A stretch of DNA of 64,000 nt from Sipunculus nudus (GCA_026874595.1 CM049311.1:4935676-4999675), one strand, 5' to 3'; counted from the stretch's first letter, positions 34,369 through 46,150 are shown. Numbers and translations: made by a program. Notes: generated by a model not told the origin, from the sequence alone.

Positions 34369-37300
34369 GACCCGGATATTGTGTCATACCGTTTAAGTTT
34401 AAATGAGAAAGCATAGGAGCTTTTTTGCTAAAGTTAACTTGCAAAATGAAAAACGCAGACACTAAATATATACTACATCATATTACCTAATCGTTCCCTT
34501 TGCTGTTAATAACCGTTAATAAATTTGAATATTGCATGATTTATTTCAATTCCTGCAAAGCATAAAACAGATTAGATACGATTAGCCAATATAAATATGC
34601 CTACGTATTGATGATTCTTATTTGTATAATCTAGGAAATATGCGGCCGTAACGACGGACGACAGATGGCGTGGGTGCAGACAAAAAAAATATAACGGACT
34701 GGTGATTGTGTACCCAAGGTCTGTATGTCAGTGAGAGTCATCTCCGAGCATTTTTGTCTGACAGCTACAGATGTTTTTTTTTTCACAGCCATGATGGGTT
34801 GAACCTCTAAGAACACGAAAAAACTTTTTATATAATACGTACGATAAAATAACTGTCATTTTCACTTGAAACAAAAATCATGTTAAAAGCGAGGCGTGAT
34901 TGTAGGGCGTTCTAGTGTTCTCCCCAACACTAAAAGGCACTTAATGAAAATGTTTGAATTACTGGTGTCGGTTGCAATACAATTATTCAGGCTTTCCTTG
35001 AAGCGGGAGTAAACCGTATTTTTGTTGTGATGTGATAATTATAGGGACTCAACGGCCTAATCACACTTAAGTTAAAAAAATGACTCCAGTCACAACAAAT
35101 GTAGTCACGTGATTCCATTTGTTCGCTAAATCTCCACCAGAGGTCCTCCCCTGTGATCTGATTCGTAAGAATATGGTACTAATTACAAACTGGATCCTTA
35201 AATAAAAAGATATATACTGGGTAATTTAAGATTCTCTGAGTTACTTAAATTACTTCAGGCGTGAATGGCGAATTATTCGAAGATTCTAGAAGTTTAAGAA
35301 TCATTGTAGTTTTGTATTTCACTGAGTATTGGTTTAAGATATTCAGTTTGACAACCTTCACATGAACATATATTAATTATTATTTGTATGTCCCATTACG
35401 CCATTTTGCACAATGACAACGCCAATCTCATCAGGACCGTGATTTTGTTGTGGGGTGATCGTAGTTACGAACTACGTTCATTATATAGTCTTTTAGTATT
35501 TTTGATGATGAACCCATACAGAATCTAAACTGACACGTTTAATTTTTGCGAACAGTGCAACAGGTCTCTATGCGGTTTCTCTTGAATGTTCACTCTCGAT
35601 CTCATGCTTTCTGATAGACAGACTACGAAGACTGACTTGGGATGAAATGTTCAAAACCAGACCTCGAAATGTATTTTTGCAATTCATTAAAATCATTTTC
35701 TGAGAATACAGTCTATTTTTACAACATCTCAAGCAAACCCCTCGTGCTGATTTTATGAATGGTTTATCCTCATCAAGAAAATATGCGTGAAATGATACAA
35801 GCAGACATGTTTCCGGTTTGCATTATATCATTGCTAGTGGCTTTCAGACTTATTGACGGTCAATTTACCGAGTGATTTACGGGATAAGTACGGTACGTGT
35901 TTTCCTTGCACGCCATCTAACGCTGGATCGGTTCATTACCCGGACTGTCCATTAAATCTTGTCAATATTTTTTGCTCGTTCAATCGTCGTTTTATGTCGT
36001 TTGTCAAACTCGGATCACGTGTACGTCCCGTTATGTAGACCTGACATATCAAAACGTGAGGTCATTGATATCTCGGGATTTCTTTCTGAGTTATGGGCGA
36101 TATGGCGATGAAACATCAGCAGTTCCACTTAAGTAACAGGAGGGTCGATTAATTTTTTTTCAACGGAATGACCAATAATTTATCAGTTATCGCTCAGGAG
36201 TGGTTACGTTAATTTTAACCGTTGTTAAAATATGCTAAAATTTAGAGGCATCGATATTTTATCAATTTCAGATACAAACCTTGGTCTATAATCAATGTTG
36301 AAGATCCCGCCTTCAGCCAGATATAAAAATTTCTATACTAATATACTAATAACTTATTTACTAATTTCGATTAAATTTGTTAGAATTTTGGGGTAACACT
36401 CAAGGAAACACTATTTAGACCCTGGAGGTAGTCCGATTTACTATACTATTTTTTCTTTCATAAATGCTTCACATTCTGAGATAAGCTGTATTGCAAGCCC
36501 AGTGTACAATGATGGATACGATATGATGCGAAGCAGGATTCGACACGAAATCTTGGCTTCTTGGCTTCCATTCGTAACGTGAATGTTGATATACGATATT
36601 AAGTCCTATGATCTTGGTCGTATTGCAACGTATTTTTTCGAGCATGTTCGAAATCTTCGTATCGTTACTGGCTTCCTATCATATCATATCCAAATATCAT
36701 AAAGTGGACGCTGGGCTGAAGTGTCTTAGTCCTTTTTCTTGTCGTGTCCGTCTTTATATTTACTGTTCGTAGAACATAAAGCCAATTTTCTACGCTGTAT
36801 AGAACCAACTGTTTCATGGACAGCCCTATTGCTGATCTGCATTTGATGTAAATATCCCATCCTCATTTGCATGAAATTCGAATGATGTACGGGAAAATAT
36901 GGATCCTTGATATTTACGATACGACGTTGTAATAGGATATTACTATTTCTTATTGTATCCAAATTTCGTAACATGTACGGTATGCTTAAAGCTCAAATGA
37001 AACGATTTGACCGAACACATATCCGGATGAGCAATGCAATTTTACCCCTAAATCATGCATATCTGTTTAAAATGTTTTTAATTATGTATTATTTGAGGGT
37101 TTGTACTGTCCAGAAGTGACCGTTGCATTCAAATGGCCAGTCTGCTGGCACCGTCCCCTTAATAGCCTGTGACGTCACAACAGACAAACAGCTCGTTGCC
37201 TGTCTTCAACAGCCCTGGACACTCACTGCTGTGTAAAAACGTGTGTCACGACTGACTGTCTTTGTTCTTGTCCCGAAAAAACATGCAGTTCTTGATACCT

Positions 37301-37761
37301 AAAGACACACGTGTTCACTTTTCATGGAATTCACTGAATACTATGTTTTATCGTATTTCTTTTATGAATGTTTGCATTCCACTGAAATGTAAAAGTTTAA
37401 ATTAATTTACTGTGAAGACATTTAGGCAGATCGTTAACCAACACGGTGTGCGGCTGACATCGATACTATGTACACCCTATAACACTACGTCACTCAGTCT
37501 GCTTTATAGAAACATGTTCATTTGAGAGTTTTTTTTTTTCAAATGGTCTATTTTTATATTTTTTATAATACCTGGAAAAGCGGAACAAATAATAGAATAA
37601 AATGATAGATAGGACACATTATTTCTTTTCAGTTTTTTCCGCATTTTCCCGATGAAGACCGTAATCGGGAATTAGCGAGACTTGTAATGTTGAATCGTCA
37701 CTGACGATGTAAATGATCGACTGTGACAGCACTTTATTAGACCTTGTTATGATTTGGATGA
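34369..37761. other. No gene supported
   Basis: AT-rich, mostly unique sequence. A minus-strand frame at 36,726-36,974 (82 codons from an ATG) has fairly protein-like composition, but no signals or homology. A full CRE palindrome, TGACGTCA, lies at 37,170-37,177 in a GC-richer patch. Confidence 0.45.
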
Positions 37762-39992
37762 AACGGTAAAAACGGCCACAACGAAAGTGAAAATCGTTGG
37801 ATACCTACTACATCGTGGGGAAGAATATTGTAGGATATCCGAGTACATCGTGTGAAAAAGAAAATCGAAAGTGATCGAAGTACAACGTTTTAAAGAAAGT
37901 CGTAGGATATCCTTGTAAATCATGGAGAAGAAAATGAAAGATGACACTAGTACATCGTGGGGAAAAAAATCGTTGGATACCTACTATATCGTGGGGAAGA
38001 ATATTGTAGGATATCCTAGTACATCGTGTGAAAAAGAAAATCGAAAGAGATCGAAGTACAACGTTTTAAAGAAAATCGTAGGATATCCTAGTAAATCACG
38101 GAGAAGAAAATGAAAGATGACACTAGTACATCGTGGGGAAGAAAATCGTTGGATACCTACTATATCGTGAGGAAGAATATCGTAGGAGACCCTAGCACCT
38201 CGTGAGAAAGAAAATCGTAGGATATCACAGTTCATCGTTGGGAAAAAATCGTTGGAGATCCTAGCATTTCGTGTGGAAGATAACCTTACGATATCCTAGT
38301 TCCTTGTGGGGAAGAAAATCGTAGGTCCTATTACATCATTGGGAGAAAATGGTAGGATCTCCAGGCACATCGTGTGGGAGAAAATCGTAGGATATTCTAT
38401 TTCATCGTGGCGAAAAAGTGGTAGGATCTCCAGGCCCATCGTGTCAGAGAAAATCGTACGATATCCTAGAATATCGTAAGGAAGAAGATCGTAGGAGACC
38501 CTAGCACACCATGGGGAAGAAAATCGTAGCACAGTGTGGGGTTAGAAAAATCGTAGGAGACCTTAGTACGTCATTTTGATGAAAATTAAAGGTGACCCTA
38601 GTAAATCGTGGAGAAGAAAATCGTGGGAGATCTTAGTCTATCGTGGGGAAGAAAATCGTGGGAGACCTTAGTGCATCGTTGGGAAGAAAATCGTAGTATA
38701 TCCTTGTATATATTGGAGAAGAAAGTTGAAAGTGATCGTAGTAAATCGTGGGATTTCTTAGTACATCGTGGAGATGAATATCGTAGAAGACCATAGCACT
38801 TCTTGGGAAAGAAAATCAAAGGATATCCTAGTACACCGTAGACAAGACAATCGTAGCAGCACCTAGCAATTTCGTGAGGGAAGAAAATCTTAGGAGATCC
38901 TAGTACACCGAAGGGGAGAAAATCGTGAAAGACCTTAGTGCATCGTGGGGAAGAAAATCGTAGTCGTAGTATATCCTTATATATAGTTGAGAAGAAAGTC
39001 CAAAGAGATCGTAAGATATTATGGGGATGAAAATCGTAGGAAATCCTAGTACATCTTGGAGAAGAATGTCAATAGAGATCGTAGTATATCTTCGGGAAGA
39101 CATTCATGGTTGACCCAAGTACATCGTGGGAAAGAAAATCGTAGGAGAACCTAGTGTATCATGGGGCAGAATATCGTAGGAGACCCAAGCACGTCAAGGG
39201 GGAAAATCGTAGGATATCAAGCATTTCGTGGGAAAGAAAATCGTTGGATATCCTAGTACATCGTAGGGAGATAATCCTAGGAACTCCTAGCACTTCATGG
39301 GCAAGAAAATCGAAGGATATCCTGGTATATCGCGGGAAAGAAATTCGTAGGCTATCCTAGTCCATCCTTTGGAAGGAATGGTAAGATCTCAAGGCACATC
39401 GTGTTGAAGAAAACCGTATGATATTCGAAAATATCGTGGAGGCCCTAGTACATCGTTTGAAATAAATCAAAGGAGGCCCTTGTACATCTTTGGGAAGAAA
39501 ATCGTAGGAGACCCTAGCACACCGAAGGGAAAATATCATAGGAGACCTTAGAACCTCGTGGTGAAGAAAATCGCAGGATACGTCAGTACCTATTGGGGGA
39601 AGAAAATCGTAGGATACGTCAGTACCTCGTGGGGAAGAAAATCGTAGGATACGTCAGTACCACGTGGGGAAGAAAATCGTAGGATACGTAGGTACCTCGT
39701 GGGGAAGAAAATCGTAGGATACGTCAGTACCTTGTGGGGAAGAAAATCGTAGGATACGTCAGTACCTCGTGGGGAAGAAAATCGTAGGATACGTCAGTAC
39801 CTCGTGGGGAAGAAAATCGTAGGATACGTCAGTACCTCGTGGGGAAAAAAATCGTAGGATACATCAGTATCTCGTGGGGAAGAAAATCGTTGGATACGTC
39901 AGTACCTCGTGGGGAAGATAGTCGATAGAGATCGTAGAACATCGTGGTGAAGAAAAGTTCCTAGTGCATCGTTTGGAAGAAAATTGTAAAAA
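37762..39992 (+). repeat. 35-bp satellite array (~60 units)
   Basis: About 2.2 kb of head-to-tail copies share the pattern GTACATCGTGGGGAAGAAAA followed by TCGTAGGATATCCTA. The period is 35 bp, so frames are not kept between units and open frames on either strand are incidental. At the left (37,795-38,147), five units are joined into a 176-bp higher-order repeat whose marker CGTTGGATACCTAC recurs at 37,795, 37,971 and 38,147. The middle is strongly diverged, with variants such as TCGTGTGGGAGAAAATCG. The right end (39,565-39,915) is a block of about ten nearly identical units. No transposon ends are seen. Confidence 0.97.
39565..39915 (+). repeat. Homogeneous sub-array of the 35-bp satellite
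   Basis: Ten successive 35-bp units with GTCAGTACCTCGTGGGGAAG are almost identical, in contrast to the diverged units to the left. This is the mark of recent local amplification or gene conversion. Confidence 0.9.
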
Positions 39993-40242
39993 AGTTCTAG
40001 GGATGTGAAGTCTGCTTTAATCTCGAGTATTGGTCGCTTAAAGAAAGGGAGTAATTTTCCCAAAATTAATGATTTTTCTAATAACAGAATTAAAGATAAA
40101 CTTGCTCTAATTTTTCTCAACTGTATGCTTAATACTTGAAAATTATTCTATGCCCAGGAAGTAGGTAAACCTACCCATATTGTCTCTTTCATAATTGGTT
40201 CCTCTGTGTAAGGCGGTTAACTGAATCTCAGCTGAGGTGAGC

Positions 40243-40305
40243 GTGACCGATATGAACTGAGACCAAGAGCCTCAAGCAATGAATGCTCCTCAGTTCATAG
40301 GTCAC
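40243..40305 (+). other. Stem-loop of ~63 nt, RNA-hairpin-like
   Basis: GTGACCGATATGAACTGAG (40,243-40,261) pairs with CTCAGTTCATAGGTCAC (40,289-40,305), with one 2-nt bulge. An inner GAGC/GCTC can extend the stem into the 27-nt loop. The size fits a small RNA hairpin, but it could also be a short foldback element. No expression evidence is available. Confidence 0.5.
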
Positions 40306-41210
40306 AGAGTACGGTCTTGTTGTAATGTATAGCCCTGTCTAACAGGTACACTAAATTACCTGTCCTGCTGCAAAATAAGTCTGTGATCACTTGACCTGCA
40401 TGTACATACCCGAGTCAATTATTAAATTAAACGATTTGTTATTCATATAATATATCATGTAACCATCCTGGTTGTTGTCTAGATCTGGTATGCCTGAGTT
40501 CCTGATAGGTATTTTGTTATAATATCAACGGAGAATTAGATCTAAACTGATGTGTAGCAGTAAGGCTGAGCTGGGTGTAGGGGTACTTATCGTTATACGG
40601 ACACACGAACATATACGTCCTATTTCCGGTAACTCCTCCTATACTTATACATGTTATCTTTATTTTTGCAGGTATAGACAGGAGATGATTTTTCAAAATG
40701 AAACAGGATATAATTTAACGTCAATCAACTTAAATTCATAATTTGTATCTTTAATTCAACTGATCTTTTTTATCATTTATAATGTGCCCTGAAGCTGTTT
40801 TTTGGGGAATAACCTTTAATACGATTTTTCCACAAAGTGATCATGTAATCTTGTTTTGTGGCTACAGTTTCCATCCTAGGCACTGGATTCAGAATTATAA
40901 CACATTTACCCTGAATACGGCAAGCATCGCTACTTCTCAGAAAGCTTTCGTTTCTTTTAAGCAGGTAGCTATGACATTCTGCGTTTTTTTTTTCGAAAAG
41001 TCAAATTATTAACCTGATTTATGGACGACGCTTTATTATCATAAGCCATGGAATGAGAATAAGAGGGTATTTGTAAAAGCCAAACATTACCAGCTGCCAT
41101 ATGTATTATCTATATATATTTTTGTCCTGAACTATTTGACTTTTTTCTTTGAAATATTAATGACATGTCTGACGATTCTGTAGCTCTTCACAATGATACA
41201 TCAATTCTAA
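40306..41210. other. No gene seen
   Basis: AT-rich DNA. Two short plus-strand frames (40,550-40,741 and 40,782-41,012) show no recognised domain. Confidence 0.45.
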
Positions 41211-41214
41211 TAAT

Positions 41215-41520
41215 GTGTTACTCGGTAATTTTTCTCTTGATCATTTATTAGTGGATTGTATCAGAGACAGAATAGATGAACAAATCCCTGTGATGATTTT
41301 CTATAGATGTCGCATGTATTGCTGAAACTATAAATAAACTTAAACTACATAAGTCAGATGGAGCGGCTGCCTTATACTCTAACGATATTGTGTATGGGCT
41401 TAAAAATACACTTTTATTTATCGTTGTTGTTTGAGTGTGTTGCGAGCCACGGGTACATGCCTGCGCGTTTATATCATATGTCATCAAGCATTACATAAAA
41501 TGTTTTAGCCCTCAATGACT
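41215..41520 (+). pseudogene. LINE reverse transcriptase N-terminal fragment
   Basis: From 41,215 the frame reads VLLGNFSLDHLLVDCI and DRIDEQIP. After a one-base shift at about 41,306 it continues with INKLKLHKSDGAAALYSNDI and VYGLKN. The 'L-K-x-x-K-S-D-G-x-x-G-L-x-S-D-x-I' pattern marks the beginning of the RT domain in several LINE clades (recall). Then a stop appears, and further decayed residues VHACAFISYV fit the following 'V-H-G-Y-x-P' region. The catalytic part is missing. It is an internal fragment of a dead element. Confidence 0.65.
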
Positions 41521-42640
41521 ACACAGTCATAGGCTTTATGAAAACAAAATTAACAGAAATAGTTATTTTTCACTAAATATATTTTACAAGGCATAAACCT
41601 CAAATGTATGAAGACGTGTATGAATGTATGAAAAAGTCTTCATTTTAATCTTTTTTTTTAATTCATGGTATGCCTGTTATGTTATGATACATGATTTCTT
41701 CAGATAGTTATGATATGTTTTATATACGTTTACGTGGTAAGAAGCATACTTGCCAGGTTATAAAACTATGTCGGTTTACTTCATAACCATTTTTGCAGTA
41801 TTATGACTATATATATATATATATATATATAAAGTAATAGGCATTGTTGCTTTTACTAATATTATGACTGCATCCTTAATATACAGTCTCATATTTCAAC
41901 GATAAACATTCCCCATTTTTGGAATAAAAACATGTATAACTTGGGAAAGACTTTAATAAATAAAACATCTAGATGTGGGTGTTCATTTTGTTTATTATAA
42001 CACATTTATTATATTTAACCATTATTTTCTTCGACTTTTACTACAATAGCTAACTGTATAATCTCACGATTCGATTTCAATATCCAACGATTGAACAAAA
42101 ACATGCATGTCCTTTCAAACATTTAATGGATTTTCTGTGTAATGGAACTAATATTAATTCCACACATTATTAATTTAATAAATATTGTGTATAAATGATT
42201 GGATATACCTGTTCACAATTTATATACTCTCTGTTACAGAATCTCATGTTTCTTTTTCAGTAGTACAATGTGCGTTGTTCAAGATGTCACCAGATATCAT
42301 TATTGGACAAAATGAACACATTAAATCAGAAAATTCTTCAATACTAATTCAATTTAACCCATTCTATTAAATGACAATAATTGGAGAAAGCACACACAGG
42401 AAAAAGAGCATTTTACATTGCCAATGTAATCTAACCATTAAATTAAGTGGCAGTGATGAAGGAAATCTAAGCAAATAAAGAGAAACAATCGCATTTTACT
42501 ATTTCTTCAGTTTTAACACTATTATTGTGTAACAATAAGAAGAGATTACAAATGCTCTATTAAACAGTGTTGGATTAGCCGTGAATGACTTTTTTTCTGC
42601 CAGTCACACGAATTTGGTCTTGCGCGCAACAGCCGCTAAA
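41521..42640. other. No gene seen; short AT tract
   Basis: An AT dinucleotide tract lies at 41,808-41,831. The rest is AT-rich without recognised features. Confidence 0.5.
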
Positions 42641-43080
42641 CAACAGGTGCCCCTTGTCAGAATACATCAGTTATTATTGCCAGAAAGTAGAATCCGGCGC
42701 TAGAGTCTCTACTTTACAGAGCGAGTCATCCACGACACGTTGAAAGCTGGCTACAAGGCGGTGAGGGGTTAATAGCGCTTTTGTGGCCGGCTCAAGCCAA
42801 CGTTGAATACAGATGTCCCTCTCATTGGCGCCTGGATCTAATCATTTGTCACTCTTAAACTGTCTCTTGATCCTTTGGCACCTTCTTAAGACTGACAAAA
42901 CGCAATCACCGTGCCACATAGTGGATTATCTGTATCAAAATATGGCTCCGAGTCCTAATGGCCAGCAGCCGAAAATATATGTAATTTCATACCATCTGCC
43001 GAGGTTAGTAAGATGTAAGATGTAGAGGCTTGTCATATGCGGGCGTAATAAGCTAAAGTGCTCGCCGTCTCTCAGGTGCG
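42641..43080. other. GC-richer island, function unknown
   Basis: About 440 bp are clearly less AT-rich than either side, with words such as TTGTGGCCGGCTCAAGCC, CTCATTGGCGCCTGGATC and GTGCTCGCCGTCTCTCAGG. A plus-strand frame of 70 codons exists (42,813-43,025), without homology. A conserved regulatory element or an unrecognised exon is possible. Confidence 0.3.
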
Positions 43081-43247
43081 CCGACAGATTTTTTTAATAT
43101 ACGTTAAGAATTCTGAAGTAAACTTACGCCATTGTGCTGAAATGCTTTCAAGCTATCGAAGGACCGAAGAACATTAAACTGTCCATTTATCAGCAACTTT
43201 GAACTCTTTTGGGACGTTATAAAGGGTACAATGGAAAGTGTATTTTT

Positions 43248-43249
<2 letters not shown>

Positions 43250-43290
<41 letters not shown>
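43250..43290. repeat. AT dinucleotide tract
   Basis: About 20 AT units directly before the miniature element at 43,331. Confidence 0.95.
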
Positions 43291-43293
<3 letters not shown>

Positions 43294-43330
43294 TATATAA
43301 TGGTTTAGCCGTGTTAGTCTGTAACTTGTT

Positions 43331-43640
43331 TATTAACACATGAACTTTTGAAGAGCACAGGTTTCTTCATTTATATTTGGCGAATGACAATGTGATCCGT
43401 GATGTGACGTCATAATGTGGATGACGTCTCCATTCATATAGTTTCGCGGAAATTTCTGAATGAGCGATGCGTACTGCTGTGTACCACGCCCATGCAGGGT
43501 ATCATGGTTAAAATATTACTTAATATCCAATCAAAATGAAAATACACTGTTTCTTGCATTATGGACTTATGCAATATAAATTACGGGTCACATTTTCATT
43601 CCACCAAATATAAGCGCTTCGAAAGCTCGTGTGTTAATTA
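43331..43640. mobile_element. MITE with ~25-bp terminal inverted repeats
   Basis: ATTAACACATGAACTTTTGA (from 43,332) on the left pairs with the complement of GCGCTTCGAAAGCTCGTGTG (43,614-43,633) on the right, 21 of 25 positions. The left side is preceded by TTTAGCCGTGTTAGTCTGTA, and the right side is followed by GGTGTTATTCTTTCT. I recall very similar GAAAGCTC..GTGTTAAT and GTTAGTCT words from a widespread DNA-transposon-derived repeat of animals. The body contains a double CRE motif (43,405-43,427). Confidence 0.6.
43405..43427. promoter_or_regulatory. Paired CRE-like sites within the MITE
   Basis: TGACGTCATAATG is followed three bases later by ATGACGT, with 17 bp between starts. This is the same layout and almost the same sequence as at 625-647. 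It may mean that this repeat family carries CREB/ATF sites. Confidence 0.4.
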
Positions 43641-43853
43641 AAAAGGTGTTATTCTTTCTCTCAACCAACACTATATATTCCTATATATATACAGTTAGTT
43701 CTGATGTCAAATAATCTTTCATAGTTAAATGTCTTGGTTTTACAATGTTAATGTTATAAGATCTCTTTGAAGACGACATTCGGTGAAAGTGTTCTGTCTT
43801 TGACTTTATCTTTTGCCTGAGTCTGGATGACTTGGACGAATACGTTCCGGTAC

Positions 43854-43950
43854 GAATGGTGGAATGTCTTCGAACAAACCAGGAGCATATGAATGTCGAA
43901 AATCTGTACGGTGGTATCAGAAGAGAAACGGAAAATCAAGCAAGTCGCGT
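43854..43950. repeat. Dispersed repeat copy A
   Basis: GGTGGAATGTCTTCGAACAA, ATGTCGAAAATC, TACGGTGGTATCAGAAGAG and ACGGAAAATC recur in the same order at 44,696-44,805, where a few bases are added. No coding is apparent. Confidence 0.8.
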
Positions 43951-44239
43951 CTCGCTATTATTATTTAGATCCATTATATGAATGGTGTTATGCATAAAAA
44001 TCTAATTGAAGCCAAGAGATTGGCCGGAAAATTTTTCGAAGAAGTTGATATGATAAATGAAATTATTTCATATGAAAATATATTATGTAGAACGTCGCTA
44101 TTTTAAGTCAACCCGCTTGTAAAGGAACCTGTTATCTTGCATGGTAGTACATTAGCGCTGTACTCAATAATGCATTCTAATTATCGCACACAAAAGCTGG
44201 GCACTCACATGGTTCGGCAACCATTACAGTATATGGTAT

Positions 44240-44265
44240 TAGTATATATATATGATATGATATGA

Positions 44266-44299
<34 letters not shown>

Positions 44300-44322
44300 A
44301 ATATATATTTATATATCACGCT
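44240..44322. repeat. AT/GATAT microsatellite
   Basis: AT units with GATATGATAT interruptions. Confidence 0.9.
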
Positions 44323-44695
44323 CTCTAAAAGACAATTCCTGTTTGAAAGCTGAGCCAATGTTTTCCAGTGAGACAGTCACTGCATTCACTACCGGGTATT
44401 TATGATTCTTTTTAAAGATCCCTCTTTTGAGCATTCTCCTCATGCAAGATCTCGTCTATGAAGGGATCCCTTGTGCACAATAGGACTTATCCCTGCGCGG
44501 GGGTTGCCTTTTGGGGGACTTTAACGGGCCAGTGACCGCAAAATGCACAAAATTCCCATATAGAGCCTCGGAGAAAGCTCGGTCCCGGCATCACACACTC
44601 TATTACAAGGCCCGAATGCACAAAGAAATGGAGCGCCCATGGGAAGCAAATATTTAAATTATTAATTATGCATATAATGCGCAAATATTGCAAAT

Positions 44696-44805
44696 AAAAG
44701 TGGTGGAATCTCTTCGGACAAACCCGGATCATATGCATGTCGAAAATCACGACAATCCGTACGGTAGTATCAGAGGAGATACGGAAAACCACACAAATCC
44801 TGTTA
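44696..44805. repeat. Dispersed repeat copy B
   Basis: Second copy of the repeat at 43,854-43,950, roughly 85% alike by eye: GGTGGAATCTCTTCGGACAA, CATGTCGAAAATC, GTACGGTAGTATCAGAGG. It is followed by an AT tract (44,813-44,868) and GGGTGTTAATTCTTTCT, a word also found at the right edge of the MITE at 43,331-43,640. Confidence 0.8.
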
Positions 44806-44808
44806 AGC

Positions 44809-44812
<4 letters not shown>

Positions 44813-44868
<56 letters not shown>
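44813..44868. repeat. TA dinucleotide tract
   Basis: About 28 uninterrupted TA units. Confidence 0.97.
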
Positions 44869-44873
<5 letters not shown>

Positions 44874-45342
44874 AGATGCTTTTGCTGGTTAACACCAGCA
44901 GGGAACCAATAAAACTTGTTCCGGGTGTTAATTCTTTCTTATGAAACTATATACACATTTTAAGTTAAGCCATAGTTTAGATAAATCTAATGAAACAAAA
45001 CTGGATAAATCAAATAAGACAAAACATGCATTGTGTTCGAAGAGTGAAATAGGTCGATGGTTACATTCCTAAACATATTTGTCATAATTTAGATCCGCAA
45101 AGATTAACACAATCGTGAAAATAAAGAATACATTGTTCTAAAGGTCATCACCGGTCAAGGTCAAGGTCATCCAATATGTCTGACATAGGTTAATCTAACA
45201 ACCTCTGGTGGAGAAAAGTACCAGATCATTTTCATTTATGTCTTCTCATATGTCAGGGGTTATTGGAAAAATGTATGTTAGTGTGTGATGGTTAATAATA
45301 AGAGACGAGATTGATACAGTAGACAGGTCCAATACCAGACAT

Positions 45343-45815
45343 GTGGTTATCGTAATCAGTAATTGTTATCGATGGCAATCGATTATATTTATAGTAATCG
45401 TAAAGGTTATTGATTACATTTATTTTTTCAGCAATGTAATCGTAATCTTAATCAATTACTTTGCCTATGTTATCGTAATCATGGTGATAATATATGATAA
45501 CATAGATTACTTTTTGTTATTGTTCAGTTTTGCATAGGTACATTTGATGTTTCTTTATAACATGACCATTCATGAATTTTAGAGATTAAAACATCAACAT
45601 TGAAAACATTCATAGCAAAGTTCAAGAATTTCTCTTTCTCCATCTCTGTAACAGGGAAAACATCATCCAATCTCACCTCTCATATGAAGGTATGTGATTT
45701 TAATCTTTTAAACTATTTCCCCTTTACCATATTCTGATGCCTCTTTCACATATGTAATTGTAATCAATTACTTTGCCTGTGTAATTGTAATCGAAATTGA
45801 TTACATTTATAAAGG
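45343..45815. mobile_element. Element bounded by GTAATCGTAATC repeats
   Basis: Both edges consist of degenerate hexamer repeats. On the left: TATCGTAATCAGTAATTG, CAATGTAATCGTAATC and GCCTATGTTATCGTAATC. On the right: TGTAATTGTAATCAATTAC and GCCTGTGTAATTGTAATCG. Such GTAATCG-rich edges mark a repeat that I recall from several invertebrates and connect with hAT-type miniature elements. Between the edges lies a 150-bp minus-strand exon-like segment (45,524-45,676). A single mobile unit that captured an exon is one reading. Confidence 0.5.
45524..45676 (-). CDS. Exon-like 50-codon segment inside the GTAATC element
   Basis: On the minus strand, an acceptor-like ATATGAGAG precedes a clean frame that starts VRLDDVFPVTEMEKEKFLNF and continues AMNVFNVDVLISKIHEWSC, ending in a TGA stop at 45,526-45,524. 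Composition and codon use look like a soluble, acidic protein segment and unlike the flanking AT-rich DNA. A stop two codons upstream of the first residue fits an exon edge. I recognise no domain. It lies between two GTAATC repeat edges, so it may be the last exon of a transposase or of a captured host gene, carried by the element. There is no AATAAA immediately downstream. It could also be the only intact piece of a longer dead gene. Confidence 0.33.
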   Translation of the reverse strand: MRLDDVFPVTEMEKEKFLNFAMNVFNVDVLISKIHEWSCYKETSNVPMQN

Positions 45816-46099
45816 AAACATCCCATGTCTGTTCAAAACGTATTGTAATATCATCAAAGTAATAAGTTATGTGGTTTAAAAAAACTCTGATGACTCGGTT
45901 CATCGTTTCTGAATAAAAAGACTGATTAACGCGTGTTTCTAGTTTATCGTTATCATTATTATGACATATGACATATCATAACTATAATTCTTACTAATTC
46001 TGTGAAATTGTGGCCTTTTAGGTATTGCGCTTATATGTCATCATGTCAACAATTCCAGTTTTACAACAAAATATAAAGAGAAAATCCACATTGTGAGGT
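45816..46099. other. AT-rich DNA, nothing recognised
   Basis: No feature seen. Confidence 0.5.
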
Positions 46100-46150
46100 A
46101 ACACAATGTAATGAAGTAACACAATGTAATGAAGTAACACAATGTAATAA
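46100..46150. repeat. 18-bp tandem repeat, three units
   Basis: AACACAATGTAATGAAGT is repeated almost three times. Confidence 0.95.

Noticed and set aside
36726-36974. 82-codon minus-strand frame starting with ATG
   Set aside because: Composition is protein-like, but there is no homology, no polyadenylation signal close to the stop and no promoter. Not enough to call a gene.
37762-39992. CRISPR array
   Set aside because: Units are contiguous and without unique spacers, and the surroundings are eukaryotic. This is a satellite.
37747-40120. Several open frames on both strands in the 35-bp array
   Set aside because: 35 is not a multiple of three, so frames change from unit to unit; there is no consistent peptide.
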